The position numbers and the translations under genes are program-made. A model generated the notes under the pieces. That model did no database searches. It saw nothing but the letters and a program-made list of their open reading frames with translations, and was not told the origin of the DNA. Source: Limonium bicolor (Eukaryota; Streptophyta; Magnoliopsida; Caryophyllales; Plumbaginaceae). From it: a stretch of 64,000 nt of DNA. The first letter of the stretch is position 1. The number at the start of each line of letters is the position of its first letter. The stretch is from assembly GCA_023374045.1 (NCBI GenBank), contig CM041776.1:320875925-320939924 (forward strand), written 5' to 3'. Positions 44,765 to 57,444 of this stretch are shown here, one piece after another.

Positions 44765-46710
44765 AGATAAAAAACAAATTTGTAGGGAGCAGCAACCCTT
44801 ACATTGAAGGATCCAAATTAAGCTTACAAACTACTAAGATATTAGAGGGAACATACTCCATTACCTAAAAGAAGGTTCTATCTAAGATGTGATTGCCTAA
44901 ATTGCACAGGTCTAATAGAATGATTGTTATAAGAAATTTCATTACAATAATCAACCTTTGAAAAACAAGGAATGAGATTTCGAACATATGCACTTTAGTA
45001 GTGCTAGAGATTCTTTGGTTAAAAGCTGCTAACATGGAACCCTGATCATCACGAATCAAACTAGCTATTATAAGTTCTCCTTTCTGGTTATGGTGTTAGC
45101 CGGTGATGTTTGAGTGCCCGTGAGGAGAGGGAAACCATTGAGTTAATGTACTGCCTGTAGAATTATCTTATCTCATAACTTGAATGTAAATATCAACAAA
45201 CTCTTCATTATTTTCGACAGACTTCCACCAAGAAAGTTCCATATAGGGCTTAACATTATTCCTGGCAGCATAGATAATCCAAGTTATAAGCAATATGAGA
45301 GAGTTTCTTTGCAGTCCAACTATTAGCCATAAGATAGAACCGATCAATGGGAATATCTGTCTTGGAATAGGGGACACTGGTGACATCTAACAAGTTATTC
45401 CACATCTCAAACACTGCATAACAATGGATGAAGCAATGAGCTGACGTGTCTTTGGCTCCACATAAGAAATATCTGGATTTGTAAAGTTATCTAGGCATGA
45501 AATCATGGTATTAATGTTCAATAGAAACTTCCAAAGATTGAGTTTAATTCTAGGACAACAAATGATGGGGATAGTTTTTTTTACACAATCTGCTAGCAAA
45601 GTGAGATAGATTGGATGAATTATCAACCATTGAGCTATTAACAAGAAGGTTGAAAGCTAATTTAACTAAGAACTTGTGATCTTTGGTATGTGACCAGTTC
45701 CACTGATCATTTCCAGGGTCATTATAATTCAAGGGTGAGTTGGCATTATCTTCAGCTTGGATTCTGGTCTTTTTCCTTAAAAGATCCAGAGTCGATGTGA
45801 TTGACTTTGATATAGTATTGCCTTTTGATCTTGGCTCAATATTTCTAATGTTGTTCTTGGGGTAGTAATTTTTTTTTAGGACTTGAGTAACCAAAGAATT
45901 AGGATAGATTAAAAGTCCCCATAGCTGCTTAGCAAGGAGTGTTTTGTTAAAAAATTTCACTTCTTTGAAGCCTAAACCATCATTTTCTATTTTTCCACAA
46001 ACCTTGGACCATTTACCCAATGGAGAGATTTCCCACCCACTTTACCACTTTACCATAAATAAGAGAATATTGAATTGAGTTTTGAAGTGATGTTTTCTGG
46101 GAGGGAGAAAAGGGACATAGTATAATTTGGGACTACTTGAAAAAAAAAACAGAAACCGTGCTGAATTTGGTTGTTTGAGCCATTAACTTTGACCAACTGG
46201 AGATCTTTTTATGAAGATATAAGAGAATTTCATATTTGTTTCTACCAATCTTGAGGGGTAGGCCAAGGTATTTGGAGAATAAAGGAACTTCATGAACTTT
46301 TAGCATGTTAGCTAGATTGTTTTTGATGCTAGGAGAGAGTTATTTGCTGAACGAGTTCAGATTTCTCAAGGTTAATCTTACGACCATAAGAAAGAAGGAA
46401 TTTGGATAAAGTTTAGTTTAGGAAGAAAATATTTATGGAGCTAGCTAGGACAAAGAAAAGAATGTCATTAGAAAAGGCAAGGTGATAGATGGAAGGGCAA
46501 AAAGGAGTTAGCTTAATACCTTTGAAGTCTTCTCTATTATCAACTTTGATTAGAAAACTTGATAGAGCCTCCTGAGCCAGGAAGAATAGCCAAGGGGAAA
46601 GAGGATCCTCTTGTCTTATTCCCCTAGACTAAGAGAAGGAAAGACTTGACTTACTACTGATGAGGATAGATCATTTGACTGATTGGACACAATTCATAAC
46701 TGGGTTGATC
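44765..46710 (-). pseudogene. LINE (L1-type) ORF2 3' part: late RT, zf-RVT, RNase H-like domain and 3' tail
   Basis: The minus strand reads RGIRQEDPLSPW and AQEALS (RT, about 46620), SKVCGKIENDGLGFKEVKFF followed by NKTLLAKQLWGLL (46010-45900), then the zf-RVT region with CGAKDTSAHCFIHC (about 45450). The RNase H-like piece IRDDQGSMLAAFNQRISS is at about 45055. Frames are broken repeatedly. The region 44765-44930 is the 3' tail, related to 31488-31660. The element continues upstream at 47310-47370, 57445-58674, 59198-59291 and about 60005-60440. Confidence 0.85.
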
Positions 46711-47309
46711 AACCTGGAAAATGGGTGATCAGTTCGGGTTTTGGGTCATATCTTTTCGGGTCAATATCCGTTCGAGTCCTTAAACTTTCGAGTCATTTCA
46801 GGTTTGGATCATTTGGGTTTGGGTCAAATCAGGTTCGGGTTGTAATAGTGTCAAATAGAATCGTGTTTCGGTTATTTCGGGTCATGGTTAATATTTTTTA
46901 AAACAATTATTTAATAAATATATACCTAATTTCTATAAGAATATACTACATATAGATCACAAAAAAGTCAATACAATGTGTATTTTGAATTTCATTAGGA
47001 TATACTAAGTTAGAATCAAGTTTATTGTCATATTTATTTGGGTCATTTAGGTTTGGGACAATTTAAGGTCACTATTAATTCATATATTCGAGTTTGGTTA
47101 ATTTTTAATTACTATTATTTCAAGTCATTTCGGGTTCGGGTTGGTGTCAGGTTATAAATTTTTTGGGTCATTTCGGGTTCGGGTCATTTTGGGTTTTACC
47201 CAATCAGATTTTGGCTTTATTATATTTAAATATTTTCGGGTTTCGGTAAGGTTTTGAGTTCGGATAAAACGGGTAGATTTTTGGGTTTTGTCTAATTTTG
47301 ACAGCTTTA
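46711..47309. mobile_element. hAT-like non-autonomous element rich in GGGTT(C) repeats
   Basis: The 599-bp insertion is flanked by an 8-bp duplication GGTTGATC (46703-46710 and 47310-47317), as in hAT elements. The interior repeats CGGGTCATTTCGGGTT-like motifs many times. Terminal inverted repeats are poor. Removing it rejoins the LINE motif around NWIN with the following RT block. Confidence 0.7.
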
Positions 47310-47370
47310 GGTTGATCCAGTTAGAGGAAAACCCTTAGAGGAGAGCACTGCTTTGAGGAAAGGCCACTCA
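47310..47370 (-). pseudogene. Short LINE RT segment between two insertions
   Basis: On the minus strand this encodes EWPFLKAVLSSKGF and, in a shifted frame, SSNWIN. It continues the DRLE motif at 57445 once the large insertion is removed. Confidence 0.75.
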
Positions 47371-48535
47371 TATCACGACCCCAAAACCAAACTAGTTCTA
47401 AGGCCATAACACGTTGCGTGCTAACCCTATATAAAAGCAAGCAAGTCTACCGAATTCAAAGTGCTTAAACCCCAACATTCATTACCAAAAAGAAAAGGTA
47501 AGGTTTACAAAGCACAAACCATTTAACAAACAATGCAAGTGTTATGGCCAAAGGTTACAAAAGTAGGTCTTTCTAAATGTTTAAATGTTTGTGGAAAACA
47601 AATAAAAACAGAAATTCTTAAAAAGATGGAAAGTTGAGGACCTCCAGTCGGCCGTCTACTTAATCTGCAACATGGTGAATTAAATATGGCTGAGCAAGCA
47701 CAACTTAGTAAACAGTAAATTTCATCAACATAAATATGCTCAAAAGATTTTATAGAAAGTAGCTTATACTTTTATAGTATCAAAACAGACAGAGGTCATG
47801 AGCAGAATAGATTAAATCAGAGGTCATAAAACTGAGGTGGGACACTAGCTCAAAGCACACAGAGATGGTCTGAAGACCAATGGATCAAAAGATCCCACAT
47901 AACAGAAATGGTCAAAAAAACAATGGACCAGTCGACCCTAGAACAGAAGAACGGGGAGAGTTCCCGTATAATAGAAATAGAAGGACGTCCTTACGCAGCA
48001 TGCTACGGGATAGTTTGTCCCAGCCATCCACAAGTCATAAAGCAATAAGCTAGCTCCCAAAACAGATCATTTTACAAAATCGTAATCGTAGAATTTATAC
48101 CAAAAATAAATCTATAAACTATATATTTACAAGTAATACAACCTTGTATATTTAAACGAATAATGAGCAAACTTGTTTAGAATCTCATAAAAGACAAAGT
48201 AGTGCACCCGTTAACAAAATCATAACCAACTTTAAGTGTGGAATAAAGATATGACCAAAATATCAATAAGCAACAAAATTGTCAATAAGCGAGAAACTAT
48301 TAATATAGTAATACTCTCGGTGATGAGCATATATATATATATATTAGGATTCCACTCCCCTGTAACGTTTACCATTAAATTAATTTCATAGACATCTATC
48401 TCTCATACGTTATCATATATACTTCCAAATATAAATCATGATGAAAATCGACACCCATATGAAATCGTATATATATTTTGTACAAAAATATTGATGAAAT
48501 CCTTACAGTTCCGATAATCAAGAACTATGTAAAGT
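47371..48535 (-). mobile_element. Gypsy-type solo LTR, right-hand (3') part
   Basis: Together with 56335-57444 this forms one LTR of about 2.27 kb. It starts TGTAATACCCCTG (57444, minus) and ends GGTCGTGATA (47371). ACTCA flanks it on both sides (47366-47370 and 57445-57449). No internal genes of the parent element are present. It is split by the Copia element. Confidence 0.75.
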
Positions 48536-48791
48536 TAATAAACTTGTATACTCAACGAAGAAGACAAAAGTTCTTGATTTACAGATCTCTCAGAGACAGA
48601 AGGAGAGAATCTCGACTCAAACCTTAATAGCGCAATAGCGCAAAGACTAAACAGGTTCCAAAAACATACTCAGCACACAATAACAACTAGCCCTAAATAC
48701 ATTGACCACCAACGGTCAAACAAACCAACTAAGCAAAACGACAACATAGCAACTATACTCAGAATAAGGAAATAAATACAGACTTCTAATA
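48536..48791 (-). repeat. Copia 3' LTR
   Basis: 256 bp, colinear with 56074-56329 with roughly 20 substitutions. Preceded (minus strand) by the purine tract at 48792-48804. Confidence 0.9.
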
Positions 48792-48879
48792 CCCCCCTCA
48801 AACCTTAGAAGGGAGGACTTCTCAGGTTTGCCAGATAAATAAACTGAAGGAGAAACATAAATAACTACTGCAAAGACAA

Positions 48880-50870
48880 CCCTACCCAAAATCCAACTTC
48901 AACCCCATCTTCTTAACTTGCAAAGGATAGGATTTCCCTGGTAAGGCCTTCGTAAGAACAACTGCCACTTGCTCCTTCGAGCTCACAAAGTCCACTATGA
49001 TCATTCCTTCCTGCAGCTTTTGTCGTATGAAATGGACATCAAGCTCTATATGCTTGGTCCTTTTGTGTAAAAATGGGTTCCTCGCAATGTATATAATAGC
49101 TTGGCTATCGGATTTGACCGGGACATGCAGTATCTTCTCCACCCCTAGTTCATGAAGTAATCTTGTAATCCATGACAGCTCCGCAGTAACACTGCTTATT
49201 GCACGGTATTCTGCTTTCACTGAAGATAATGCCACCATAGTTTACCTTTTGGATTTCCACGAAAGAGGGCTTCCTCCCAGCAGTATGAAGAATCCACTAA
49301 TTGACTTCCTGGTATTTGGGCATCCTGCCCAATCAGAATCGCAGAAACTGTTAACGTGAAGTCATTTCTAGCATTAAACAATAAACCGTAATTCAGAGTT
49401 CCACTGATATAGTCCAAAACACGCAACACAGTAGTATAATGTAAATCAGTGGGATTACTTAGAAACTGACTCAACACTTGTATTGTGAAACAGAGATCGG
49501 GTCTGCTATGGGACAAGTAACTAATCTTCCCAACAAGTCTTCTATACACAAAAGGGTCCTTAAGAGGCTTTCCTTCATCCTTCTTAAACGGATTGTGTTA
49601 TCTAATGGACTAACATAATTTTTCCCCTTAGACGCATCAAACTCTTTTAACAATTTTTCACAATATTTTTTCTGCAACAAAATAACCCCTTTAGATGTAT
49701 GCAGAAACTGTATACCTAAAAAATAACTCAAAGTTCCTAAATCTTTAATCTTAAACTGATGATCCGGTTTTCTCTTGACAAAACCAATCAGATCATAGTC
49801 ATCCCCTGCCAGTAAAATATCATCTACATAGACAACTAAATAACAAACCTTGCCATCCTTAAACCTGGAAAACATGGAATAATCATTAAGGGACTGCAGG
49901 AAACCAAGGGATTTAAGCAGAACACTCAACTTGTGATGCCATTGTCTTGAAGCTTGCTTCAAGCCATACAATGACTTGTTAAGTTTGAAAACCTTACCAG
50001 AACCTACTTCCTTATGACTTGGTGGGATCTTCATGTACACATCCTCCTCTAGATCCCCGTGAAGAAAAGCATTATTTATATCCACTTGACTCACCACCCA
50101 ATTCCTCATGGTTGCCATAATAATCAATGCTTTAATCGTGGTGAACTTGACAACGGGAGAGAAGGTTTCTAAATAGTCTATGTCATACCTTTGAGTGTAC
50201 CTTTTCACCACTAACCTAGCCTTAAATCTTTCAATACTACCATCAACCTTGCATTTAATCTTATAGACACACTTGCACTTAACAGGTTTATGGCCACTAG
50301 GGGGTTCTACTAAGGTCCATGTATTATTCTTTTCTAATGCTAAAAACTCATCCTCCATAGCCTTCATCCACCTCTGGTCATTAACAACTTCTTCATAACA
50401 ACTAGGTTCAGTCTCTTCTAATTGACTAACATGCAAACACTTGTGACCTGAATACTCTAAAGAAATGACCCCCACAATATGCAGCAAATTATTTGCCCCA
50501 AATATGCTATCATCCATACTCACATCAACATGACAAGAATTAAGGCCATATGCATGATTTCCAACACAGTTTGCAGCAGTTATTCTATCATTTAATATTT
50601 GTGAGAAATGGTCAGAAAACTTATCAGAATGGGACTTATCTGTTTTTGTGAGTGCTGATCCAACGTGATAATCGTCTAGATACTTAGGTGGACGCCTAGC
50701 CCTTTTTGATCTCCTAACCACAATGTCCCCTTCTTGAGTAGTTCCTGAGAGAACTTCTTCAACAATACTATCTTCCGCTGCAGTGCCTCCCGAGTCACCA
50801 TAAGTAACTTGGCTGCTTTGGATCTTACTAGACTCATGCAGATTAGTCTCAATGTAAGGTATATAATCAT
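48880..50870 (-). pseudogene. Copia reverse transcriptase and RNase H
   Basis: RT (50721-49471): WMKAMEDEFLALEKNNTWTL, YKARLVVKRYTQ-type block, NAFLHGDLEEDVYM, SLYGLKQASRQWHHKL and the catalytic block YLVVYVDDILLAGDD. Next comes LVGKISYLSHSRPDLCFTIQ (49540-49480). RNase H (49238-48882): VALSSVKAEYRAISSVTAEL, WITRLLHELG, SDSQAIIYIARNP, HTKHIELDVHFIRQ-type block, ending TKALPG. The frame breaks near 49560-49470 and near 49240. All motifs are there, but no continuous frame. Confidence 0.9.
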
Positions 50871-50946
50871 CTACACACAGAAAATCATTATCTGGAAAAA
50901 ACTTTGCATTGTCAACCCTAGATGCGGGTTGACCAGTTTTGAAGGG

Positions 50947-51560
50947 CTAAACATCTTCATAAAACACAACGTCTCTATTAAAAACTATCTTACCATTATC
51001 AAGATCATAAAGCTTATAACCTTTCTTATTCTGTCCATATCCTAAGAAAACACAATTGGAACTTCTAGAAGAAAACTTGTCATGTTGTTCCTTATTGACA
51101 TTTGCAAAACAGAGGTAGCCAAAACTCTTGAGATATAAATAATTTGGTTTGCCCCCATATATTATTTTAAATGGAGTTTTATTATTAATGCTGATCAGTG
51201 GCATCCTATTTATCAAATCTGTAGCAGTAAGGACACTTTCTCCCCATAATTTCTTTGGTAGGCAAGAATGAAACATGAGTGCACAGGCAGTTTCCAATAT
51301 ATGTCTATGCTTTTCGTTCCACCACCCCATTTTGTTGTGGGGTGTAGGAACACATGGTTTGATGCCTAATGCCTTTAAGTCTGAAGTATTCAACCCCTGC
51401 CCTTGAGCTTCCCAACTCATGGTCATTATCTGTTCTAACACACTTAACTGTTTTCTTGAATTGATTTTCTACCATGCAAATAAAGCTCACAATTAGACTA
51501 AGGCAATTACCCTTTGAACTACACATATGTGTCCATGTGGCACGACTTTTGTCATCCATT
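50947..51560 (-). pseudogene. Copia integrase catalytic core and C-terminal part
   Basis: The minus strand reads CVRTDNDHELGSS, then CSYTPQQNGVVERKA (D..E triad region) and ILETACALMFHSCLPKKLWG. ATDLINRMP and FLGYGQNKKGYKLYD belong to the usual integrase C-terminal part. Frames shift near 51430 and 51310. ESV and TPQQNG blocks are well kept. Confidence 0.88.
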
Positions 51561-51650
51561 ATGGTAAGAAATAAGTAAATCCATCATAAGTTTTGTGACT
51601 ATAGGGGCCCTAAAGATCAATATGAAGCAACTCAAAAACTTCTTGTGTTT

Positions 51651-52355
51651 TTATTGAACTGGAAGGAAAAGACAATCTATGTCTTTTAGCCCTACAACAA
51701 GGTTCACAAACAAAAGTTCCCTTATGTGCATTTTCTTAACTAAACCTAGCTTTAAGATCTTTTCCTTAGGAAGATGACCTAACCTAAAATGCCAAAGACT
51801 TAAAGAAGTATTACCATCAGAATTTTCATTTACAGAGTTTGCTAGCAAATTGAAACATTTCTTGACCTTCCTATCATAAAATTTATCAAGCACATATAAG
51901 CCCCTATGCATCTGACCAATCTTCACCTCTTCACTCCCTTCATAGGCCTGACAAGAACAATGGGTGGAATTAAAGCTAACCTTGGCATTCATGTCCTGAG
52001 ATAACTTGCTAACAGAAACAAGACCAAACTTAAAATTCGGAACATACAGAACATTTTTCAGGTTTATCATTTCATTAACCCTAACATTTCCTATGAGTCT
52101 AACAGATTGTGGGTGCCCGTCAGGCATCCCAATAGTATGAGGTGTGTCAAGGAAAACAACATCAAGAAAGACCCCCAAATTACCGTACATATGGTCAGAC
52201 GCTCCACTATCAATTATCTAGTCAGTTTCTTCAAATGTTCGATTATCAGATGCATTGAATAACTTATAAGTGCTCCCAGTAAAAGCTTTACCATCAGAGG
52301 CATCAAATTCGTAATTATTCTTAACCGAATTGAAACAAACTTGGGAATTAAGTAC
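51651..52355 (-). pseudogene. Copia protease and integrase zinc-binding (GAG-pre-integrase) region
   Basis: The protease block IIDSGASDHMYGN is at about 52215-52180, but the usual W before it is a TAG stop, consistent with a G-to-A change. LWHFRLGHLPKEKILKL (about 51800) is the integrase zinc-binding region. The open part runs from 52190 to 51651. Upstream it continues to the edge of the inserted solo LTR at 52355. Confidence 0.85.
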
Positions 52356-54807
52356 TGTGGGTGTGGGTTTTGAACCCTTAAGTATCGAGTTTAAGGCTTC
52401 AAGGTTCGATTTGCAATTAGAACAATTAAACTAAAATTATAAAATTAAAGCTTAATTATCCTAGCTGGCCCACACAAGCCTAGATAGAGTCGCCACCTAA
52501 GTTTTAACCTGTTAAACTTGGAAAGGAAAATGTTACGATTTTTAGAGTTATGGGTCCGGGGGCTTGATATGAAATTTCTAAGGGTTCAAATTCTTTCATT
52601 ACCCTTTAGAAATTACTTTTCCTTTACTATTATAACTCTAAGGCTAAATGCTAACATTGATGTACTAGGTGAGACAACTTCTATATTCTCGGATTTTTTT
52701 TTTACAATCTTTTAAATGAAAACAAAAGGAAACATTATCTAAATTAAACGAGGGTAAAGAGGAAATCTAATCTACTTGATGTTAAATTATCACACTAACG
52801 GTTCTAGGAAATTTTCATTTTTTTTTTCATTTATTAGTTAACAAGCTCAAATGCATATAAACACGTAACATGATATAATTAAATAGTCTAAGATGAACTA
52901 AACCTAACCTACCCATTCAGCATAATGAAACCAATAAAATATCAAGTACGATGACTATGGTATCCAAATATCCATTTTTAATAGCTATGACAAAATAAAA
53001 TATAAAAAAGAAGAAAAAACTCTATCACTATCCTAAACTAAACGACAAGATTAACATTCCTAATCTATGGAATAAGAAATCTGCATTGAAATATGTCAAA
53101 TGAGTCATGTAACTTGATCTCAAGAAACGAAATATACTCATTATTATAATAAACAAAGTGATTAAAAATAAAAAATGTACCAGTAACAATTCAAACGCGC
53201 AGAAACAGGCCGTGCCGATGGTGGCGATGCGGGAGCAAAGCAGCCACCACATACAGTAAGGAAGCATCCCAGATTCAGCAACAACAGAAGGGCAGCGATG
53301 GCGATGGCATTCAAAAGCAACCCGTCGAAGGCACCCCTCATATCGTTTTTTTTACGCAGCTAATTCTCGGTGATGAAATGGCTGCCTGGGTACATGAAGA
53401 AAGAGGTTGTGAACATTACTGCTGCGCACGGGGATGAAGTGGCTGCTCGGATATATGGCGACGCCGTTGTACTTGTTCATGGGTGCGATGGTGATGACCG
53501 TTTCCTCTCTCCCAGCCTTGTTCAACGTGCAGCTCTCCGAGTTGGGTGAAAGTTGTTGGCAAGCAATGATGATGATGAAGCCTGGTTGTATTCGTCTGAT
53601 GTATGTCCAAGATTGGCAGCAAAATCTACCAAGGTGTCGTTGTTGTATTCCTCATGGCTCGTAGATGCAGGCTGGCACCAAAACGGTGATGACGAATAAA
53701 AAAATGATAATGAGGACAGGTTCATTGGCGGCTTTGCATTTGCACGGGACTCCCGTCTGGTAATTTATCAGTCATGTACTGCGGGGATGATGGCAAAGGG
53801 ATGATGAAGAAGGATGTCTTTAAAGAAGAGGTGCTCATATACTAAGTAACGTTTTGGCAAGATGCCGAACAAACGCCCAGTTTGAAGAAGAGACGGTCCT
53901 TCCCTAATATTTGCCAATCGGGTGGACAAGGTAAAATGGAGGAATAAACAACGATGTATGGAGCTGTGTGTATCCTCGTATGTTTTTTTATCTCCCCCCT
54001 TACAACAAGAGTATGCAGTGATTATCTAGTGGAAAGAGTGGAGAGGTAGATCAATAAAAGAGGCTCGAGAATCTTAACAACTTAACAAATTTCCGAATTT
54101 AAAAAATAAACAAGCTAGTTAACAGGAAGTGAGAGATAAGATTGTAAAGAAAAATAAAAACGTATCTAAAAGAAAACCTTAAAAAACTAAACTACAAATG
54201 AGTAAAAATTTCAAAGTCACTTAACAAAAAATGAGGGAATTTCGAAAAACATTGTTTTGTTAACAAAATAAACTACTAGTAAAATAGAAATGATTTTTGT
54301 TTTTTTTTTGTATTTGAATTAAGAGAATAAAAAGGGATAAGGATGAAAAATAACAATAAGAATTATCTAGAAAAAAGGAATGGATAATCAATGCGAATAC
54401 AATTTTTGTTTGTTTTTTATTAAAGCACGTTTCAAAAGATTTTTTTTTTGTGTTTTGGATTTTTTTTGAAAGAAAATAAACTATCAATGAAAATAGAAAG
54501 AAATATTTTTTTTGGCTTTTTCACAAATAGAATCTAATTTTGAAAATTATAAATAAAAGAAGAAAAGAAAGAGAAGGATTAAGCAGAAAACAAAAACTAC
54601 AAAATATGCTTGTCATTAAATAGACTCGAACCATTGACCTCTTGTATCTCCTCCCTCTTCTCTACCATTATGCCAATATAATTTCATGTCAAACACACCA
54701 CCTATCTCAGTTTTCATGCTATCATTGATCATATATGAACCTTATCCCCTCAAAGACCTAGAAACACCCCTCTTCGCTCAAATGGGGTAAAAAATTTGGG
54801 TATAACA
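52356..54807 (-). mobile_element. Solo LTR (2.45 kb) inserted in the Copia gag
   Basis: On the minus strand it starts TGTTATACCCAAATTTTTTA (54807) and ends CCCACACCCACA (52356). The flanks AGTAC (52351-52355) and AGTAT (54808-54812) are a 5-bp duplication with one change. TTAGGTGGCGACTC near its 3' end (about 52497, minus) is a motif I associate with long gypsy LTRs. It contains no retrotransposon gene. Open stretches inside (for example 53416-53725) look fortuitous. Confidence 0.75.
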
Positions 54808-55916
54808 AGTATACCTACAAAACTGCAGTTGGATGAACTACTCTGCTGTTCCTTGTTGACTACTTGGGACTTGCTGATATAACTGAGCAGTTGATTGACT
54901 TGTTCCGTTGTTAGCACCCCATTGAAAGGATATTTAGTGTGTTCTCCTTTCTGCTCATTGACACCATTTACATGGTGTTGTTTGTCCTTGCCTATGCGCC
55001 AACTAGGTGGGAAGCCATGTTTGTTGTAACATCTTTCTTCACTATGTCCAGTTTTGTGACAATATGTGCATTGCAAGGGGGCACATTTTCCTCCATTGCT
55101 CTGACCACACCCATACATCTTTTTATTTTGACTAGCCGAGAATGCAGCGGGCACCTCTACTTCAGTTGCAGGGGATGTGGCTAGGGTCTTTTGCCTTTCT
55201 TGGTGAATCAGCATCGAGAATGCCTGCTCCATGGTCGGCAGCGGCGAAATCATTAGTATATTCTCTCTAGCACCCATATATCTTTCATGGAGACCCATGA
55301 GAAATTTTATCAATCTCTGGGTCTTGATGTATTCCTTGAATGCATTATCGGTAGAACAGGTACCGGCAGGTAGGGTCGCCATGGCGTCCAATTCATCCCA
55401 AGCGCTTCTCAGCTTCGTAAAGTACTCACTGATGTTGTCGGTTCCCTGGTTCATATTCACGAGACGCCTTTCCAATTCATACACCTTGGTGGCGTTGTCC
55501 TGACCATACCTAGAGCAAAGATTGCACCAGAGATCTGCCACCGATGACCTGAAGAGGATCGTTTCTACAACTCTCTTCTCAAGACTCATCAAAAGCCACT
55601 CCCTAACCATATTATCACATCTTTTCCATGCCTGGCTTCTTGCGTCGGAGTCGACTAGCTTTGAAATGGTCCTTTCGACGAAGCATAGCTTATTCTTTGA
55701 AGTTAGGGCCATCTCCACTTGCTGCTTCCAACTTGAAAATCCGAAGCCTCCATCATATTTTCCGGCCAGAGACAAATCGGGGTGGTCCGCGCTCGACAAG
55801 TATAATGGGTCCCCAACGTCGATGGTTCCACCGCTGTCATTTACGGGATATGGGCCAGAACCCTCACTTTCTTTGTCTTCCTTACTTTCTTTGTCTCCAT
55901 TACCCGGGTTGCTCAT
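54808..55916 (-). pseudogene. Copia Gag, interrupted at its C-terminus
   Basis: I start at MSNPGNGDKES (55916); the open frame extends upstream through the primer site to 56063, but that part is unlikely to be used. UBN2-type Gag: WKQQVEMALTSKNKLCFVER, DNMVREWLLMSLEKRVVETI, VYELERRLVNMNQGTDNISE and YFTKLRSAWDELD. Zinc knuckle: CTYCHKTGHSEERC (about 55060-55020). The frame runs intact into the solo LTR inserted at 54807, after about 370 residues. Confidence 0.9.
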
Positions 55917-56060
55917 TTTTCGGAACGAGAATGGAATCGCAAGCAGATACCAACAGGTATGGCCTGATAAGGAATGGCGATGGCAGAAATTGGGAGAACG
56001 GCAACAGGAGGAAGAAGGGATTAAGCGCAGGAACAATGAGAGCTGGATCCCATGATCCAC

Positions 56061-56073
56061 CACTCTGATACCA
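56061..56073 (-). promoter_or_regulatory. Copia primer-binding site
   Basis: TGGTATCAGAGTG directly follows the 5' LTR end on the minus strand and is complementary to initiator tRNA-Met, apart from the last bases. Confidence 0.85.
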
Positions 56074-56329
56074 TAATAAACTTATATACTCAACGAAGAA
56101 GACAGAAGTTCTTTATTTATAGATCTCTCAGAGACAAAATGAGAGAACCTCGACTCAAACCTAAGCAGCGCAACAACGCAAAGACTAAATAGGTTCCAAA
56201 AACATACTCAGCACACAATAGCAACTAGCCCTAAATACATTGACCACCAACGGTCAAACAGACCAACTAAGCAAAACGACAACGTATCAGCTATACTCAG
56301 AATAAGGAAATAAATACAGACTTCTAATA
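56074..56329 (-). repeat. Copia 5' LTR
   Basis: 256 bp, same ends as the 3' LTR, followed outside by the AAAGT duplication (56330-56334). Confidence 0.9.
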
Positions 56330-56334
56330 AAAGT

Positions 56335-57444
56335 AGACATATAATATAATAAGAGGCTCTTAATTAAATAATCACGGGTACCTAAAATAAGCATATATAT
56401 ATATACCATGACCAAATTCAGTAGTATGGTAGAAAATATCTTGCAATGAAAATCTGAATACAATATATATAATTATAGAAATTGACCACGTCAAATCAAT
56501 GAAATCAAACGATCATTAGGAAATGTTAATTTGATAGTAATAGTTGGACTAAATAACCATGGGGGTTTGCAATCCAAATTCGAGGTTAAAAACAGAGTAG
56601 AACAAGAGTATAATCACATAATAAAACATTCGTGTCAAAATCTCAAATCATCCCCATGGGCGAACACACCTACACTAAATCCATATATCACCTACCTAAC
56701 AACCGAAGCTTTGCAGACCATCACTGAATTCAAATAGAAGTCATCACCACATATCCAAAACATAAATCTTCAACGCAGATCAATCTGAACAACCAAATCA
56801 CAAACTGAGAAACTATGCCATAAATCATAGAACAAACCAAATCCCATCAACGAAAACTACTAACCACAAACCAATAAAAATATCAAACGGCTTTGCAAAG
56901 CCTAAAACTCAGAATTCTCCAATAATGAATTGATCCAACTGTAAAGGCGGGAGTTAGGCAGGGAGGAGAAAGAAAATTGTAGAGAACGTAATTAGCCAAA
57001 AGAAAAGTGGATGACTCTTTTCATCCATCCCAACTCCCTTAAAATAGTGGAGTTCCTAACTCCTTCCTTCATCTCCTTAATAATTTAAATAAACAAAACT
57101 GTCGTAACTTTCGAAACCGTCAAACTCTTGATTATGCAACATTTGCAATTAAATTAAGAAACTAGCAACACTCCTTAAACCGACATAACTCTAAAAATAA
57201 TTCTAGAAACCAACTTAACTCCAGAAATAACTCCAGAGACCGACATAACTTCAAAAATAATGCATAAATATCCAATTACACATTCACACCTAAATAAATG
57301 GGGAAAGTGAAAAAACTCCAAAGTATGCATTAATCACCTATTAAGCATAATGATCACCTCGTAAATAATTATAATAATTTATTAAGCCAACTAATAAAAT
57401 CTGATGTAATATTAAGCCATAAATAAAAAATCAGGGGTATTACA
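56335..57444 (-). mobile_element. Gypsy-type solo LTR, left-hand (5') part
   Basis: It starts (minus) TGTAATACCCCTGATTTTTT at 57444 and runs to the Copia insertion. The outer flank ACTCA (57445-57449) equals the flank at 47366-47370. Its content is AT-rich and without genes. Confidence 0.75.

Larger units (their letters stand above)
48536..56329 (-). mobile_element. Ty1/Copia retrotransposon, complete structure, coding region broken
   Basis: Two 256-bp LTRs (48536-48791 and 56074-56329) flank the element, and AAAGT is duplicated outside (48531-48535 and 56330-56334). The primer site TGGTATCAGAGTG (minus, 56073-56061) adjoins the 5' LTR; the purine tract GGTTTGAGGGGGG adjoins the 3' LTR. LTR termini are TATTAG...TTATTA instead of TG...CA. 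By eye the LTRs are about 92% identical, so this is an old copy. Order Gag-protease-integrase-RT-RNase H is Copia. Short LTRs and a UBN2-type Gag suggest an Ale/Retrofit-like lineage (weak). A solo LTR is inserted at 52356-54807. Confidence 0.92.

Noticed and set aside
31488..44930. Shared flanks as a target-site duplication of the viral insertion
   Set aside because: The flanks are over 130 bp long and clearly diverged, while viral copies are almost identical. Pararetroviruses also have no integrase that makes duplications.
53416..53725. Histidine- and glutamine-rich open stretches in the solo LTR
   Set aside because: Several overlapping frames on both strands are open because of base composition; none has a domain.
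55522..56068. Long plus-strand open frames opposite the Copia gag
   Set aside because: They are antisense shadows of a well-supported Gag frame and have no domain.
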